NCBI RefSeq assembly: GCF_016804325.1
Contig: NZ_CP043627.1
Coordinates: 1,873,001-1,937,000, forward strand
Direction of reading: 5' to 3'
DNA from: Methylobacterium aquaticum
Lineage (GTDB): Bacteria; Pseudomonadota; Alphaproteobacteria; Rhizobiales; Beijerinckiaceae
DNA length: 64,000 nt
Shown here: one piece after another, positions 36,511 through 45,872 of the stretch
Numbering within the stretch: position 1 is the stretch's first letter
Layout of the letters: the number at the start of each line of letters is the position of its first letter
Position numbers and translations under genes: made by a program
The notes under the pieces: model-generated
The model's database searches: none
Told to the model about the DNA's origin: nothing
The model's input: the letters and a program-made list of their open reading frames with translations, nothing else

Positions 36511-39500
36511 TCACTCCGCCGGCTCGGGCTGTCGCGCCGGGGCGACAGGTGCCCGCGGGCGATGGCGGGAGAAGGCCGCGATCAGCACCGGCAGCACCAC
36601 CAGGATCAGGATCGGCGCGAGCAGGATGCCGCCCACCACCACCAGGGCGAGAGGCTTCTGCACCTGCGAGCCGATGCCGGTCGAGATCGCCGCGGGCAGG
36701 AGGCCGACGCAGGCCGCCACGCAGGTCATCATCACCGGGCGCATCCGCACGTCGGCGGCGTGGTGGATGGCCTGCGCCCGCTCCCAGCCCTCGTCCATCA
36801 GCTGGTTGCAGTAGGAGAGCAGGATCACGCCCTCCATGGTCGAGATGCCGAACAGCGCGATGAAGCCGATCGCCGCCGAGACCGAGAACGGGGTCGCCGT
36901 GAGGACCAGGGCGAAGATGCCGCCGATCAGCGCCATCGGGATCACGCTCAGGGTCAGCAGCGTGTCGGTGAGGGAAGCGAAGTTGACGTAGAGCAGGAGC
37001 GCGATCAGCCCGATCGTCACCGGCACCACCAGCTTCAGCCGGGCGATCGCCCCTTGCAGGTTGGTGAACTCGCCGACCCATTCGAGGTGGTAGCCGGCGG
37101 GCAGCTCGACCTGCTCGGCGACGCGCCGTTGCGCCTCGATCACCGCGCCGCCGAGGTCGCGCCCGCGCACGCTGAACTTGACCGGGATGTAGCGCTCCTG
37201 GTTCTCGCGGTAGATGAAGGCGGCGCCCGAGACGAGCTGGACCTGGGCGATCTCCGAGAGCGGCACCTGGACCACGCCGTTCGGCGCGCTCACGCCGACC
37301 GTGATGTTGCGGATCGTCTCGAGCGAGCGGCGGTATTCCGGCGCCAGCCGCACCCGCATCGGGAAGTGGCGGTCGCTGCCGTACTCGTAGAGGTCGCCCG
37401 CGGTCTGGCCGCCGATCGCCGCCGAGATCGTGGTGGCGATGTCGCCGGGAGCCAGGCCGTAGCGGGCGGCCCGCGCCCGGTCGATGTCGATCCGCACCGT
37501 CGGCTGGCCGAGCGAGGTAAACACCGCGAGGTCGGTCACCCCCGGTACGCTGGCGAGCGCCGCCTTCACCTCGTTGGCGGTGCGGGTGATCTGTTCGAGG
37601 TCGGTGCCGTAGACCTTGACCGAGTTCTCGCCCTTCACCCCCGAGGCCGCCTCCTGGACGTTGTCCTGGATGTATTGCGAGAAGTTGAACTCGATGCCGG
37701 GCAGCTCCTCGCGCAACCGCCCCGAGATGTCCTCGATCAGCTTGTCCTTGGTCAGGCCGGGGCGCCACTGGTCCGCGGGCTTCAGGGGCGCGAAGATCTC
37801 GACGTTGAAGAAGCCGGTCGCGTCGGTGCCGTCGTCGGGCCTTCCCTGGTGCGAGACGACCGTGGTCACCTCCGGGTAGGAGCCGATCAGCTTGCGCATC
37901 CGCTCGACATACGGGTTGCCCGCCTCGAGCGAAATCGAGGCCGGCATCGTGCCGCGGATGTAGAGGTTGCCCTCCTCGAGCGTCGGCAGGAATTCGAGGC
38001 CGAGCGTGCGCATGGCGAGCCCGGTGCAGCCGAGCATCGCCACCGTCACCAGGATGGTGAGGACCCGGTTGTGGAGGGTGAAGCCCTGGAGCGGCCGGAA
38101 CAGGGCGCGCAACACCTTGACCACGATGGTGTCGCGCTCCTCGACGTGGTTCGGCAGGATCAGCGCCGAGAGCGCCGGCGACACCGTGTAGGTGGCGATC
38201 AGCCCGCCGACGAGCGCGTAGGCGTAGGTCTTCGCCATCGGCCCGAAGATGTGGCCCTCGACGCCGGTGAGCGTGAAGAGCGGCAGGAAGCCCACGATGA
38301 TGATCGAGGCGGAGAAGAAGATCGCCCGGTTCACCTCGCGCGCCGCCGAGGCGATCAGCCCGAGCTTGAGCCCGCTGCCGGCTCGCGCCGGCCCCTTGTG
38401 CTCGGCGAGGTGGCGAAAGATGTTCTCCACCATGATCACCGTCGCGTCGACGATGAGGCCGAAATCGATCGCGCCGAGCGACAGCAGGTTGGCCGATTCG
38501 CCCCGCGCCACCATGATGGCGATGGCAAATCCCAGCGCGAAGGGAATCGTCGCCGCGACGATGATCGCGCTCTTCAGGCTGCCGAGGAACAGCCACTGCA
38601 CCAGGAACACCAGCACCACGCCGAAGACGAGGTTGTGCATCACCGTGTGGGTGGTGGTGTGGATGAGCGCGCTGCGGTCGTAGAGCGGCACCACCTTCAC
38701 GCCCGGCGGCAGGATGCCGGACGCGTTGATCTTCTCGATCTCGGCCTCGACCCGCTGGATCGTCGGCAGGCTCTTGCCGCCGCGGCTGAGCAGCACGATG
38801 CCCTCGACGATGTCGCCGTTGTTCTCGTGGCCGACGATGCCGAGGCGCGGCGCGTTGCTGACCTGGACCTCGGCCACGTCGCGCACCAGCACCGGCACGC
38901 CGTTGATCTGCGAGATCATGGTGTCGCGGACGTCGTCCACGTCGCGGATCAGGCCGACGCCGCGCACCACGGCCGATTGCTCGCCGACATTGAGCGTCTG
39001 GCCGCCGACATTGGTGCTGGAATTGTTGAGCGCCGAGACGACCTGGACCAGGGTCAGGCCCTGCGCCTGGAGCTTGTGCAGGTCGACCGCGACCTCGAAC
39101 TCCTTGGTCTTGCCGCCGAAGGCCGAGACGTCGACGACGCCGGGGATCGCCTTGAAGCGGCGCTGCAGCACCCAGTCCTGCAGGGTCTTCAGGTCGGTCG
39201 AGGAGAAGCCCGGCGGCCCCATCACCTGGTAGCGCATGATCTCGCCGATCGGGCTCGTCGGCGAGATCTGCGGCTGGGCGTTGTTCGGCAGCGGCGGCAG
39301 CTGCGACAGCCGGTTGAGCACCCGCTGCAGCGCCTCCTGGTAGGTGAAGTCGTAGGTGAACTGGATCTTCACGTCCGAGAGGCCGAACAGCGAGATCGTC
39401 CGCGTCACCGTCGCGTTGGGGATGCCGGCGAGCTGCACCTCGAGCGGGATGGTGATGTAGCGCTCGATCTCCTCGGCCGACTGGCCCGGATTCTGGGTGA

Positions 39501-39645
39501 TCACGTCGACGAGCGGCGGCACCGGGTCCGGATAGGCCTCGATGTTGAGCTGCTGGAAGCTGGCATAGCCGATCGCGAGCATCGCCAGGAACAGGAGCAG
39601 CACCAGCACCCGCTGGCGCAGGGCGAAGTCGATCAGGCTGTTCAT
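36511..39645 (-). CDS. Heavy-metal efflux RND pump (CzcA/CusA family)
   Basis: A 1044-residue proton-driven inner-membrane transporter. The N-terminus LRQRVLVLLLFLAMLAIGY and NIEAYPDPVPPLVDVITQN is typical of the HME branch. The proton-relay region in TM4 reads LGAIDFGLIVDATVIMVEN, with the two Asp and the Glu of metal-type pumps. Two large periplasmic loops and about twelve membrane segments are seen. The C-terminus ends after VVGGILLAPILILVVLPVLI. It works with the adaptor at 39716 and the channel at 34791 to expel cations such as Co, Zn, Cd, Ni, Cu or Ag from the periplasm; the metal cannot be told. The adaptor-pump-channel order is that of czc/cus operons. Confidence 0.93.
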   Translation of the reverse strand: MNSLIDFALRQRVLVLLLFLAMLAIGYASFQQLNIEAYPDPVPPLVDVITQNPGQSAEEIERYITIPLEVQLAGIPNATVTRTISLFGLSDVKIQFTYDFTYQEALQRVLNRLSQLPPLPNNAQPQISPTSPIGEIMRYQVMGPPGFSSTDLKTLQDWVLQRRFKAIPGVVDVSAFGGKTKEFEVAVDLHKLQAQGLTLVQVVSALNNSSTNVGGQTLNVGEQSAVVRGVGLIRDVDDVRDTMISQINGVPVLVRDVAEVQVSNAPRLGIVGHENNGDIVEGIVLLSRGGKSLPTIQRVEAEIEKINASGILPPGVKVVPLYDRSALIHTTTHTVMHNLVFGVVLVFLVQWLFLGSLKSAIIVAATIPFALGFAIAIMVARGESANLLSLGAIDFGLIVDATVIMVENIFRHLAEHKGPARAGSGLKLGLIASAAREVNRAIFFSASIIIVGFLPLFTLTGVEGHIFGPMAKTYAYALVGGLIATYTVSPALSALILPNHVEERDTIVVKVLRALFRPLQGFTLHNRVLTILVTVAMLGCTGLAMRTLGLEFLPTLEEGNLYIRGTMPASISLEAGNPYVERMRKLIGSYPEVTTVVSHQGRPDDGTDATGFFNVEIFAPLKPADQWRPGLTKDKLIEDISGRLREELPGIEFNFSQYIQDNVQEAASGVKGENSVKVYGTDLEQITRTANEVKAALASVPGVTDLAVFTSLGQPTVRIDIDRARAARYGLAPGDIATTISAAIGGQTAGDLYEYGSDRHFPMRVRLAPEYRRSLETIRNITVGVSAPNGVVQVPLSEIAQVQLVSGAAFIYRENQERYIPVKFSVRGRDLGGAVIEAQRRVAEQVELPAGYHLEWVGEFTNLQGAIARLKLVVPVTIGLIALLLYVNFASLTDTLLTLSVIPMALIGGIFALVLTATPFSVSAAIGFIALFGISTMEGVILLSYCNQLMDEGWERAQAIHHAADVRMRPVMMTCVAACVGLLPAAISTGIGSQVQKPLALVVVGGILLAPILILVVLPVLIAAFSRHRPRAPVAPARQPEPAE

Positions 39646-39715
39646 GCGCGGCTCGGAGTCGGGAGGCCGGGGGTCGAGGCGGTGGCGGGCAAGGGGGCGA
39701 CCATGGGGGCGGCCA

Positions 39716-41020
39716 TCACGACGCCTTGTCGCCGGAGGCGGCGCGGTCGATGAACAGGCTGCCGCGGGTCACCACGCGCTCGCCGACCTTCAGCCCGTCC
39801 ACGACCTGGACGAGGCCGCCGCCGGTGAGGCCCAGCGTGACCTTGCGCGACGCGATGGTGCCGTCCGGCCGCTCGATCCAGACCCGGGCGCGGGCGCCCT
39901 CGTAGACGATCGCCGAGGCCGGGATCGCCGGGGCGCTCTCGTCGCGGCCGGTGAGGATCGTGAAGGTCGCGAACATCTCGGGCTTGAGCAGGCCCTCGGC
40001 ATTGTCGATCTCGGCCCGCACCGGCAGGCGGCGGGTCGCCGGATCGAGGGCGGCGGCCATGTAGTTGATGCGCGCCTTGAACACCCGGTCGGGGAAGCCG
40101 ATCACGGTCGCCTCGAGCTCCTGGCCGAGCTTGATCCGCGGCACCTCGGTCTCGCGCACGTTGGCGACGAGCCACACCGTCGAGAGGTCGCCGATGACGA
40201 AGGCCGGGTCGCTACCCGCGGCGAGATACTGGCCGAGACCCACCTTGCGCTGCACGATGGTGCCGGCGATCGGCGCCCGGATCTCGGTTTCCGGGCTCAT
40301 CACCCCGCTCCGCGCGAAGGCGTCGATCTCCGCATCCGACTTGCCGAGGATGCGCAGGCGGTTGCGCACCGCCTGGAGGGTGGATTCCGCCGAGCGCTGG
40401 TCGCTCTGCGCCGCAATGACGTCGTTCTGCGCCTGCTGCCAGTCCTTCAGCGCCACCGCCTTGGCCTGGAACAGCTCCTGGAGCCGGGCCGCCACCGTCT
40501 GGTTGAGCTTGAGCAGGGCCGAGTTCTTGGCGAGCGCGTTCGTCGCCGCCTGGTAGTCGTTGAGGGCCGAGACCATGTCGGCGGCCTCCAGGGTGAACAG
40601 CACCTGGTTGGCCTTCACCCGGTCGCCGGCCCGGACCATCACCTTGGTCACCCGGCCCGCGTAAGGAGAATAGACCGGGACGTTGTCGTCCTCGTTGACG
40701 CCGATCCGCCCCTCCGCGAAGCCCTCGGGCCGGAACGCCTTCGCCTCCACGGTCTGGATGCCGAAGCTCGCGAGCTGCTGCTTGGTCGGCCGGAAGGTCG
40801 GCGCGGCCTGCGTCTCGCCGGTCTCCGGCCCTTGGCCTTCCACCCCCTGGCGCTGCGCCAGGAGGCCTTCGAGCCGCTCGCGAACCGGGGCGAGGGCCGG
40901 CACGAACCCGATCGCGGCGGCGGCGCCCGCCAGCAGCAGGATCGCGACGATCCAGCCGCGGCGGCGCGCCGGCGCCCGGGAGGTCGCGGGCTCCGTGGTC
41001 AGGGGGTTGTTGATGTCCAT
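39716..41020 (-). CDS. RND efflux periplasmic adaptor (membrane fusion protein)
   Basis: A 434-residue protein with one N-terminal hydrophobic anchor (RRGWIVAILLLAGAAAAIGFV). The lipoyl/barrel region is VYSPYAGRVTKVMVRAGDRV, followed by a long alpha-hairpin (AADMVSALNDYQAATNALA to ILGKSDAEIDAF). The second lipoyl half is EIRAPIAGTIVQRKVGLGQYL, with DLSTVWLVANVRETEVPRI and NAEGLLKPEMFATFTI. This is the CzcB/CusB type. It bridges the RND pump and the outer membrane channel. There is no His-rich N-terminal extension. The ATG of MDINNPLTTEPA at 41020 is the family-like start; the open frame runs further upstream without support. First gene of the leftward operon. Confidence 0.92.
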   Translation of the reverse strand: MDINNPLTTEPATSRAPARRRGWIVAILLLAGAAAAIGFVPALAPVRERLEGLLAQRQGVEGQGPETGETQAAPTFRPTKQQLASFGIQTVEAKAFRPEGFAEGRIGVNEDDNVPVYSPYAGRVTKVMVRAGDRVKANQVLFTLEAADMVSALNDYQAATNALAKNSALLKLNQTVAARLQELFQAKAVALKDWQQAQNDVIAAQSDQRSAESTLQAVRNRLRILGKSDAEIDAFARSGVMSPETEIRAPIAGTIVQRKVGLGQYLAAGSDPAFVIGDLSTVWLVANVRETEVPRIKLGQELEATVIGFPDRVFKARINYMAAALDPATRRLPVRAEIDNAEGLLKPEMFATFTILTGRDESAPAIPASAIVYEGARARVWIERPDGTIASRKVTLGLTGGGLVQVVDGLKVGERVVTRGSLFIDRAASGDKAS

Positions 41021-41549
41021 CGCGCGCCGACCATTCGCCGGGGCGGTGCGGCCGGATCCTCGGGACCCCCGGGCGGGCCGCCCCGCGACGGGGTGGCGTC
41101 CGAGCGGTCCCGGGCCGGCCGACCGGCCCTGTCTGTGCCTCGAGTCCGGGATCTCCCGGGTGTCCTGCCCTGTCCCTGCGTCAGATCCATGACAGGAACG
41201 GATGACGAAGCAGAATCCGGGCCGGGGCGTCGTACCTCGCGGCCGGCATCCCGTGGCCGTCTCTTGGCGAGCAAAACCAAGCCAAGTCAAGGATGGCCGG
41301 GGGTGGCGCCTTTCACCGCGCAGGCATCGACCGGGATGCTGTCGCCCGGGTCAATAGACGGAGGAAATGCCTTTGTCGAAAAGGGCTTTACGAAGTGGAA
41401 ACATTGACGATCGCCGATCGGATTAGGCCGTTCGGCCGAGAGCGGGCGTGCTTGTTAGCTCGTGAGGCTTCGGTCCCTCGCCTTGACCCTGGGGAGGGTG
41501 TGGCCGAATCTCGACAGCCCGGCGCGGAGACACCGCGCGCAGAGATGCG
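41021..41549. other. 529-bp intergenic region upstream of the efflux operon
   Basis: The segment separates the divergent efflux operon and ParB-like gene. It should hold the promoters of both, but I see no clear operator, terminator or RNA. Longer open frames here only extend the adaptor frame backwards. GACGATCGCCGATCGG near 41404-41419 contains a short imperfect palindrome. Confidence 0.35.
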
Positions 41550-42176
41550 ATGATCCGAATGTCCGTCCGCGACCCGATCCTCCACAGCGTCCCGATCGCC
41601 GAGCTGCGCCCGACCCAGATGACGGTTGGCTACCGCGAGGTGGCGGCCAAGCGCCGGCGCTGGCGCGAGATCGACGACAAGGACCGCGAGGCGTTCCTCG
41701 CCTCGCACATGATCCCGGTCCTGCTCGGGCCGAAGAAGCGCCGCTACGTGATCGACCACCACCACCTCGCCCGCGCCCTCCAGGAGGAGGGAGTCGAGAA
41801 CGTGCTCACCACCGTGGTGGCCGACCTGCACCACCTGGAGAAGGACGCCTTCTGGATCGTGGCCGACCACCGCGCCTGGGTCCACCCCTACGACGCCGAC
41901 GGCGTGCGCCGGGACGCCGCCGACCTGCCCAAGCGCATCGAGGACCTGGCGGACGACCCCTTCCGCAGCCTCGCCGGCGAATTGCGCCGGGCCGGGGGCT
42001 TCGCCAAGGACACCACGCCGTTCAGCGAGTTCCTGTGGGCCGACTTCCTGCGCCGGAACATCAAGCGCAAGGACGTGAAGCAGGATTTTTCCGAGGCCCT
42101 GGAAGAGGCCCTGTCGCTCGCCCGCTCCAAGCACGCGGTGTACCTGCCGGGCTGGTGCGGGCCGCACGAGGGCTGA
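41550..42176 (+). CDS. ParB-like nuclease-domain protein (ParBc_2 type)
   Basis: A 208-residue protein of the ParB/Srx-like fold. SVPIAELRPTQMTVGYREVAAKRRRWREI and IPVLLGPKKRRYVIDHHHLARAL (residues about 10-80) carry the family's conserved parts, including the DHHH segment. Then come VVADLHHLEKDAFW and a C-terminal part WADFLRRNIKRKD and YLPGWCG. Members with this domain are called putative ParB-like nucleases and occur singly in many proteobacteria; they are not chromosome-segregation ParB, since no helix-turn-helix is present. The start ATG at 41550 has AGAG nearby; 41559 is also possible. Function is unproven. Confidence 0.75.
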   Translation: MIRMSVRDPILHSVPIAELRPTQMTVGYREVAAKRRRWREIDDKDREAFLASHMIPVLLGPKKRRYVIDHHHLARALQEEGVENVLTTVVADLHHLEKDAFWIVADHRAWVHPYDADGVRRDAADLPKRIEDLADDPFRSLAGELRRAGGFAKDTTPFSEFLWADFLRRNIKRKDVKQDFSEALEEALSLARSKHAVYLPGWCGPHEG

Positions 42177-42291
42177 GCGCCCGGTTCGAAGCGGGGCCGA
42201 TCCCGGAAGGACATTCCGACCTCGGTCAGCGCCGCGCCCAGCCGGTCGAGACGGCGTTGACAAAGCCTCTCGCGGGGCCGACCTTCCTCAC

Positions 42292-42543
42292 ATGTCGCTC
42301 GAATTCGCCTATCGATTTCGTGAGGAGGTGCCGAGGTCGGGTTTCCGCGACCTCGACATCGTCGTCTTGACGGCCCCGGTCGTCAGCGACGACGGCGCCT
42401 CGATTCCAGCCGGCACCGAGGGGACGATCGTGTCCGTCGATGAGTCGGGCGAGATGTACGTCGTGGAGTTCGCCGAGCCGGAGGGAGCGTTCGCGACAGT
42501 CGAGCCGCACGAAATCCGACTGTCCGGAAACGCCGGCCGCTGA
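42292..42543 (+). CDS. DUF4926-like small protein
   Basis: An 83-residue protein with a compact SH3-like beta-barrel look: FRDLDIVVLTAPVVSDDGASIPAGTEGTIVSVDESGEMYVVEFA (positions 18-61) and a C-terminal EPHEIRLSG. The order DIVVL, then GTxGTIV, then YxVEF is that of DUF4926, as far as I remember the family. The stop is 7 bp before the DUF6883-like gene start, so the two are very likely co-transcribed and may form complexes. Base use is less GC-biased than in the neighbouring division genes. Confidence 0.6.
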   Translation: MSLEFAYRFREEVPRSGFRDLDIVVLTAPVVSDDGASIPAGTEGTIVSVDESGEMYVVEFAEPEGAFATVEPHEIRLSGNAGR

Positions 42544-42550
42544 CAGCGCC

Positions 42551-42880
42551 ATGGCGCCCACAACCTGGCTGATCGACAACCGGAAGATCTCGGATTACCT
42601 CCTGGATCTCGCACATCCTTATGGTGGGCCGAAGGCAAAATACCTCATGCGCTTCGGCTTCACGCCTGAAGAGCCTGATATCCTGGCGAATGCGCTCGTC
42701 GAGCACGCAAGAACGAATTCGCCTGGCGTAGAGATTCTGCCTCCGAAGGGAGAGCCAAAGATCGTATTCGAAGGAACGGTCATCGCGCCGGACGGTCGCG
42801 ACATGCCCCTGCGGACGGTGTGGAAACTGCGAGCGCCTTTCGAGATGCATTTCGTCAGCGCCATCCCGTTGACGCGATAG
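42551..42880 (+). CDS. DUF6883-like small protein
   Basis: A 109-residue protein. WLIDNRKISDYLLDLAHPYGGPKAKYLMRFGF, followed by KIVFEGTVIAPDGRDMPLRTVWKL and a C-terminal MHFVSAIPL, is the pattern I associate with DUF6883. That family recurs in polymorphic-toxin and toxin-antitoxin-like settings. The KxxYLxxFGF segment and the central strands are the most conserved parts. It follows the DUF4926-like gene by 7 bp. Whether the pair is a toxin-antitoxin module is an inference. The ATG at 42551 fits; the open frame extends further upstream into the DUF4926 gene but only as an out-of-frame shadow. Confidence 0.55.
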   Translation: MAPTTWLIDNRKISDYLLDLAHPYGGPKAKYLMRFGFTPEEPDILANALVEHARTNSPGVEILPPKGEPKIVFEGTVIAPDGRDMPLRTVWKLRAPFEMHFVSAIPLTR

Positions 42881-43009
42881 CGGGCGCAGAGTGCGCCCCC
42901 GCGCTTCAGGAGCGCTCCCCCTCCCGGCAAGTTTATTTGCCGCATGCCTCCACCCGGCCTAGCCTTCCCTCCGGCGCGAGGCGGGTCGCGCCGGAACGGA
43001 GGGTTCGTC

Positions 43010-43252
43010 ATGTTCGAGACGCTCATGAAGAGCATCGGCGCCGATCCGGTCGACAACGAGACCCATTTCTACAAGTTCGTGCCGAAGCCCGACATCACGG
43101 CCTACGAGCTGGCCCTGATCCTGCGGCGCTTCGGGGCGCTGACGGCCGGTGCGGCGCCGCTGCACGGCGTGATGCTGATGCCCTGGGAGACGCTCGAAGA
43201 GGAGTACGCCCGGCATTTCGAGCTGGCGCCGCACGGCATGTTCCAGGGCTGA
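43010..43252 (+). CDS. Small conserved-looking protein of unknown function
   Basis: An 80-residue protein with a perfect ribosome site (GGAGGGTTCGTC before the ATG) and strongly coding base use. The sequence MFETLMKSIGADPVDNETHF begins it; YELALILRRFGALTAG in the middle is likely a helix, and LMPWETLEEEYARHFELAPHG ends it. There is no signal peptide or membrane segment. I do not recognise a family. It precedes ftsW by 128 bp on the same strand and could be part of the division operon's leader region. Confidence 0.6.
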   Translation: MFETLMKSIGADPVDNETHFYKFVPKPDITAYELALILRRFGALTAGAAPLHGVMLMPWETLEEEYARHFELAPHGMFQG

Positions 43253-43380
43253 AGGACGAGGCTTTCCGCGCGAGCCCGCTGCTGCGCCACGACGATCCGC
43301 TTCGCTGCGGCGGCACGGCAACACTCGGTTTACCATTCCGTCCGATGGTCGCGGCTGGTGAACGAGGGGCCTTTCAAGCC

Positions 43381-44520
43381 ATGATGTCCCGTGCGGAACG
43401 CTCGCATCTCGGCGACTGGTGGTGGACCGTCGACCGGGCATTGCTCGCCGGCCTCGGCGTGCTGATGACGGCCGGGCTGGTCTTCCTGATGGCCGGCGGT
43501 CCGCCGGTGGCCGAGCGCCTCGGCCTGCCGACCTTCCACTTCCTCAACCGGCAGGTGATGTACCTGCTGCCGACCATCGCGCTGATCCTGGCGGTGTCGT
43601 TCCTGTCGCTGCGCCACATCCGGCGCATGGCCCTGGTCACCTACAGCCTCGGCATCGTGCTGTGCATTGCGGCCACCAAGTACGGGCCGGAGATCAAGGG
43701 CGCCCATCGCTGGATCCAGTTCGGACCGATCGGCGTTCAGCCCTCCGAGTTCGTCAAGCCCGCCTTCGTGATCCTGGCCGCCTGGGCCTTCGCCGAGGGG
43801 TCGCGCCGGCGCGACATGCCGGGCGGCACGCTGGCCGTGCTGCTCCTGCCGATGACCATCGTGCCGCTGATCCTCCAGCCGGATTTCGGCCAGACCATGC
43901 TGGTCACCATGGTGTGGTGCTCGATGGTGTTCGTGGCCGGTTTGCACTGGCTGTGGGTCGGCGGCCTCGGCGGGGCCGGCCTCCTCGGCGTGGCGGCGGC
44001 CTACCAGTTCCTGCCCCACGTGCGCGCCCGCATCCAGCGCTTCATGGACAAGGAATCCGGCGACAACTTCCAGACCTTCTGGTCGCAGGAATCGTTCAAT
44101 TCCGGCGGCTGGTTCGGCACCGGCCCGGGCGAGGGCGTCGCCAAGCGCCACCTGCCCGACGCGCATACCGACTTCATCTTCTCGGTGGCGGGCGAGGAAT
44201 TCGGCGTCATCGTCTGCATCGCCATCGTCCTGCTGTTCGCCTTCATCGTGATGCGCGGCCTGATGCTGGCGCGGCGCAGCGACGACATCTTCTGCCGGCT
44301 CGCCATCACCGGGCTCACCGCCCTGTTCGGCCTCCAGGCCTGCATCAACATGGCGGTGAACACCCGGATGATGCCGGCCAAGGGCATGACCCTGCCGTTC
44401 ATCTCCTATGGCGGCTCGTCGCTGATCTCGCTCGCCCTCGGGATGGGCTTCCTCGTGGCGCTGACCCGGCGCCGGCCGCGCACCACGCTCCTCAACCGCG
44501 ACGAGAACGCGGCGCGGTGA
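43381..44520 (+). CDS. ftsW: Septal peptidoglycan polymerase FtsW (SEDS family)
   Basis: A 379-residue inner-membrane SEDS protein with about ten membrane segments that polymerises septal glycan from lipid II with FtsI. Signatures are YGPEIKGAHRWIQFGPIGVQPSEFVKPAFV, with the conserved QPSE-F-K region, LQPDFGQTMLV, with a functional Asp, the loop FWSQESFNSGGWFGTGPGEG and AHTDFIFSVAGEEFG. The C-terminus MTLPFISYGGSSLISLALGMG is also typical. MurG follows after 166 bp, but murD is not upstream as in most relatives. ATG at 43381 or 43384. Confidence 0.94.
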   Translation: MMSRAERSHLGDWWWTVDRALLAGLGVLMTAGLVFLMAGGPPVAERLGLPTFHFLNRQVMYLLPTIALILAVSFLSLRHIRRMALVTYSLGIVLCIAATKYGPEIKGAHRWIQFGPIGVQPSEFVKPAFVILAAWAFAEGSRRRDMPGGTLAVLLLPMTIVPLILQPDFGQTMLVTMVWCSMVFVAGLHWLWVGGLGGAGLLGVAAAYQFLPHVRARIQRFMDKESGDNFQTFWSQESFNSGGWFGTGPGEGVAKRHLPDAHTDFIFSVAGEEFGVIVCIAIVLLFAFIVMRGLMLARRSDDIFCRLAITGLTALFGLQACINMAVNTRMMPAKGMTLPFISYGGSSLISLALGMGFLVALTRRRPRTTLLNRDENAAR

Positions 44521-44686
44521 GGACCCAGGGGTGACCGCGGGGGCCTGCCGTGACACACGGTGGCCCCCGGATGTCTCTCGCAGGCAGTCCCGCCCGTCGG
44601 CGACGACGGATGGGAATGCCGGCGCAAGACACGAAGCCGAACTCGACCGGAGACCGCATGCCCATCCCCCGCACACCGGCCGCCCG

Positions 44687-45802
44687 ATGACCGTCGCCCA
44701 GCCCCTCGTCCTGCTCGCCGCCGGCGGCACCGGCGGCCACCTCTTCCCGGCCGAGGCTCTGGCGTTGCGCCTGCGCGAGCGCGGCATCCGGGTCGTGCTC
44801 GCCACCGACAGCCGGGTCGCGGCCCTGTCGGGCGAGTTCCCGGCCTCCGAGATCGTGGCGGTGCCCTCCGCCACCCCGTCGAGCGGGCGCTCGCCCCTGC
44901 GCCGCGTCGCCGCCTTCGCGACCCTCGGGCGCGGCTTCGCGGCGGCCGTGCGGGAGGTGCGACGCCTCAACCCGGCGGTGGTGGTGGGCTTCGGCGGCTA
45001 TCCGACCGTGCCGCCGCTTCTCGCCGCCCAGATGCTCCGGGTGCCGACCCTGCTGCACGAGCAGAACGCCGTGATGGGCCGCGCCAACGGCTTTCTCGCC
45101 CGCGGCGCCACGGTCATCGCCACGGGATTCCCCGAGGTGCGGGGCGTGCCCGTGAAGGCGCGCGCGCGCCGGGTCCATACCGGCAACCCGGTCCGCCCCG
45201 CGGTGCTGGCGGCGGCCGCGATGCCCTATCCGGCCGTCGGGCCGGATGCCCCGCTCCAGCTCCTCGCCTTCGGCGGCAGCCAGGGCGCCCGGGTGATGAG
45301 CGACGTGGTGCCGGACGCCGTCCTGCGCCTGAGCCCCGAATTGCGCGCCCGCCTGACCGTGATCCAGCAGGCCAGGGCCGAGGATCTGGCCCGGGTGCAG
45401 GGGCTCTACGAGGGCGCGGGGCTTGCCGCCTTCACGGCGGCGCCGTTCTTCAAGGACTTGCCGGCCAAGATGGCCTCGTCCCACCTCGTGGTGGCGCGCT
45501 CCGGCGCCTCGACGGTGGCGGAACTGGCGGTGATCGGCCGGCCCTCGATCCTGGTGCCGCTGCCCGGCGCCCTCGACCAGGACCAGGCGGCCAATGCCGC
45601 GGTGCTGGGGCAAATCGGCGCTGCCTTTCCCAGACCACAAACGGACTTCACCCCTGAGCGGCTGGCCGCCGATCTCGGCGCGCTGCTCGGCGATCCCGAC
45701 CGGCTCGCCAAGGCGGCAGCCGCCGCCAAGGGGGCCGGCCTGCCGGATGCCGCCGAGCGCCTCGCCGCCCTGGTGGTCGAGACCGCCCGCGCGGTCGCCT
45801 AG
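44687..45802 (+). CDS. murG: UDP-N-acetylglucosamine transferase MurG
   Basis: A 371-residue peripheral inner-membrane GT28 glycosyltransferase. It adds GlcNAc to lipid I to make lipid II. The N-terminal glycine loop VLLAAGGTGGHLFPAEALAL, then VVGFGGYPTVPPLLAA, LLHEQNAVMGRANGFLA, GNPVRPAVL, LAFGGSQGARVMSDVVP and VVARSGASTVAELAVIGRPS are the conserved blocks in order. VPLPGALDQDQAANAAVL marks the UDP-GlcNAc site. The ATG at 44687 gives the family N-terminus; open frame upstream is not conserved. It is in the division cluster, followed after 70 bp by murC. Confidence 0.95.
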   Translation: MTVAQPLVLLAAGGTGGHLFPAEALALRLRERGIRVVLATDSRVAALSGEFPASEIVAVPSATPSSGRSPLRRVAAFATLGRGFAAAVREVRRLNPAVVVGFGGYPTVPPLLAAQMLRVPTLLHEQNAVMGRANGFLARGATVIATGFPEVRGVPVKARARRVHTGNPVRPAVLAAAAMPYPAVGPDAPLQLLAFGGSQGARVMSDVVPDAVLRLSPELRARLTVIQQARAEDLARVQGLYEGAGLAAFTAAPFFKDLPAKMASSHLVVARSGASTVAELAVIGRPSILVPLPGALDQDQAANAAVLGQIGAAFPRPQTDFTPERLAADLGALLGDPDRLAKAAAAAKGAGLPDAAERLAALVVETARAVA

Positions 45803-45872
45803 CGGCCGCCCACAGACATTGTCGGCCCGCTAACGGCCATCTCGAACAAGAAGACGTAAGGACCCCGACTCC

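Noticed and set aside
36364..39753. 1129-codon plus-strand frame opposite the RND pump
   Set aside because: Antisense shadow of the pump gene, Arg/His/Asp-rich without any domain or ribosome site.
41021..41290. N-terminal extension of the efflux adaptor to 41290
   Set aside because: The extra residues have no hydrophobic leader or family similarity; the anchor directly follows the ATG at 41020.
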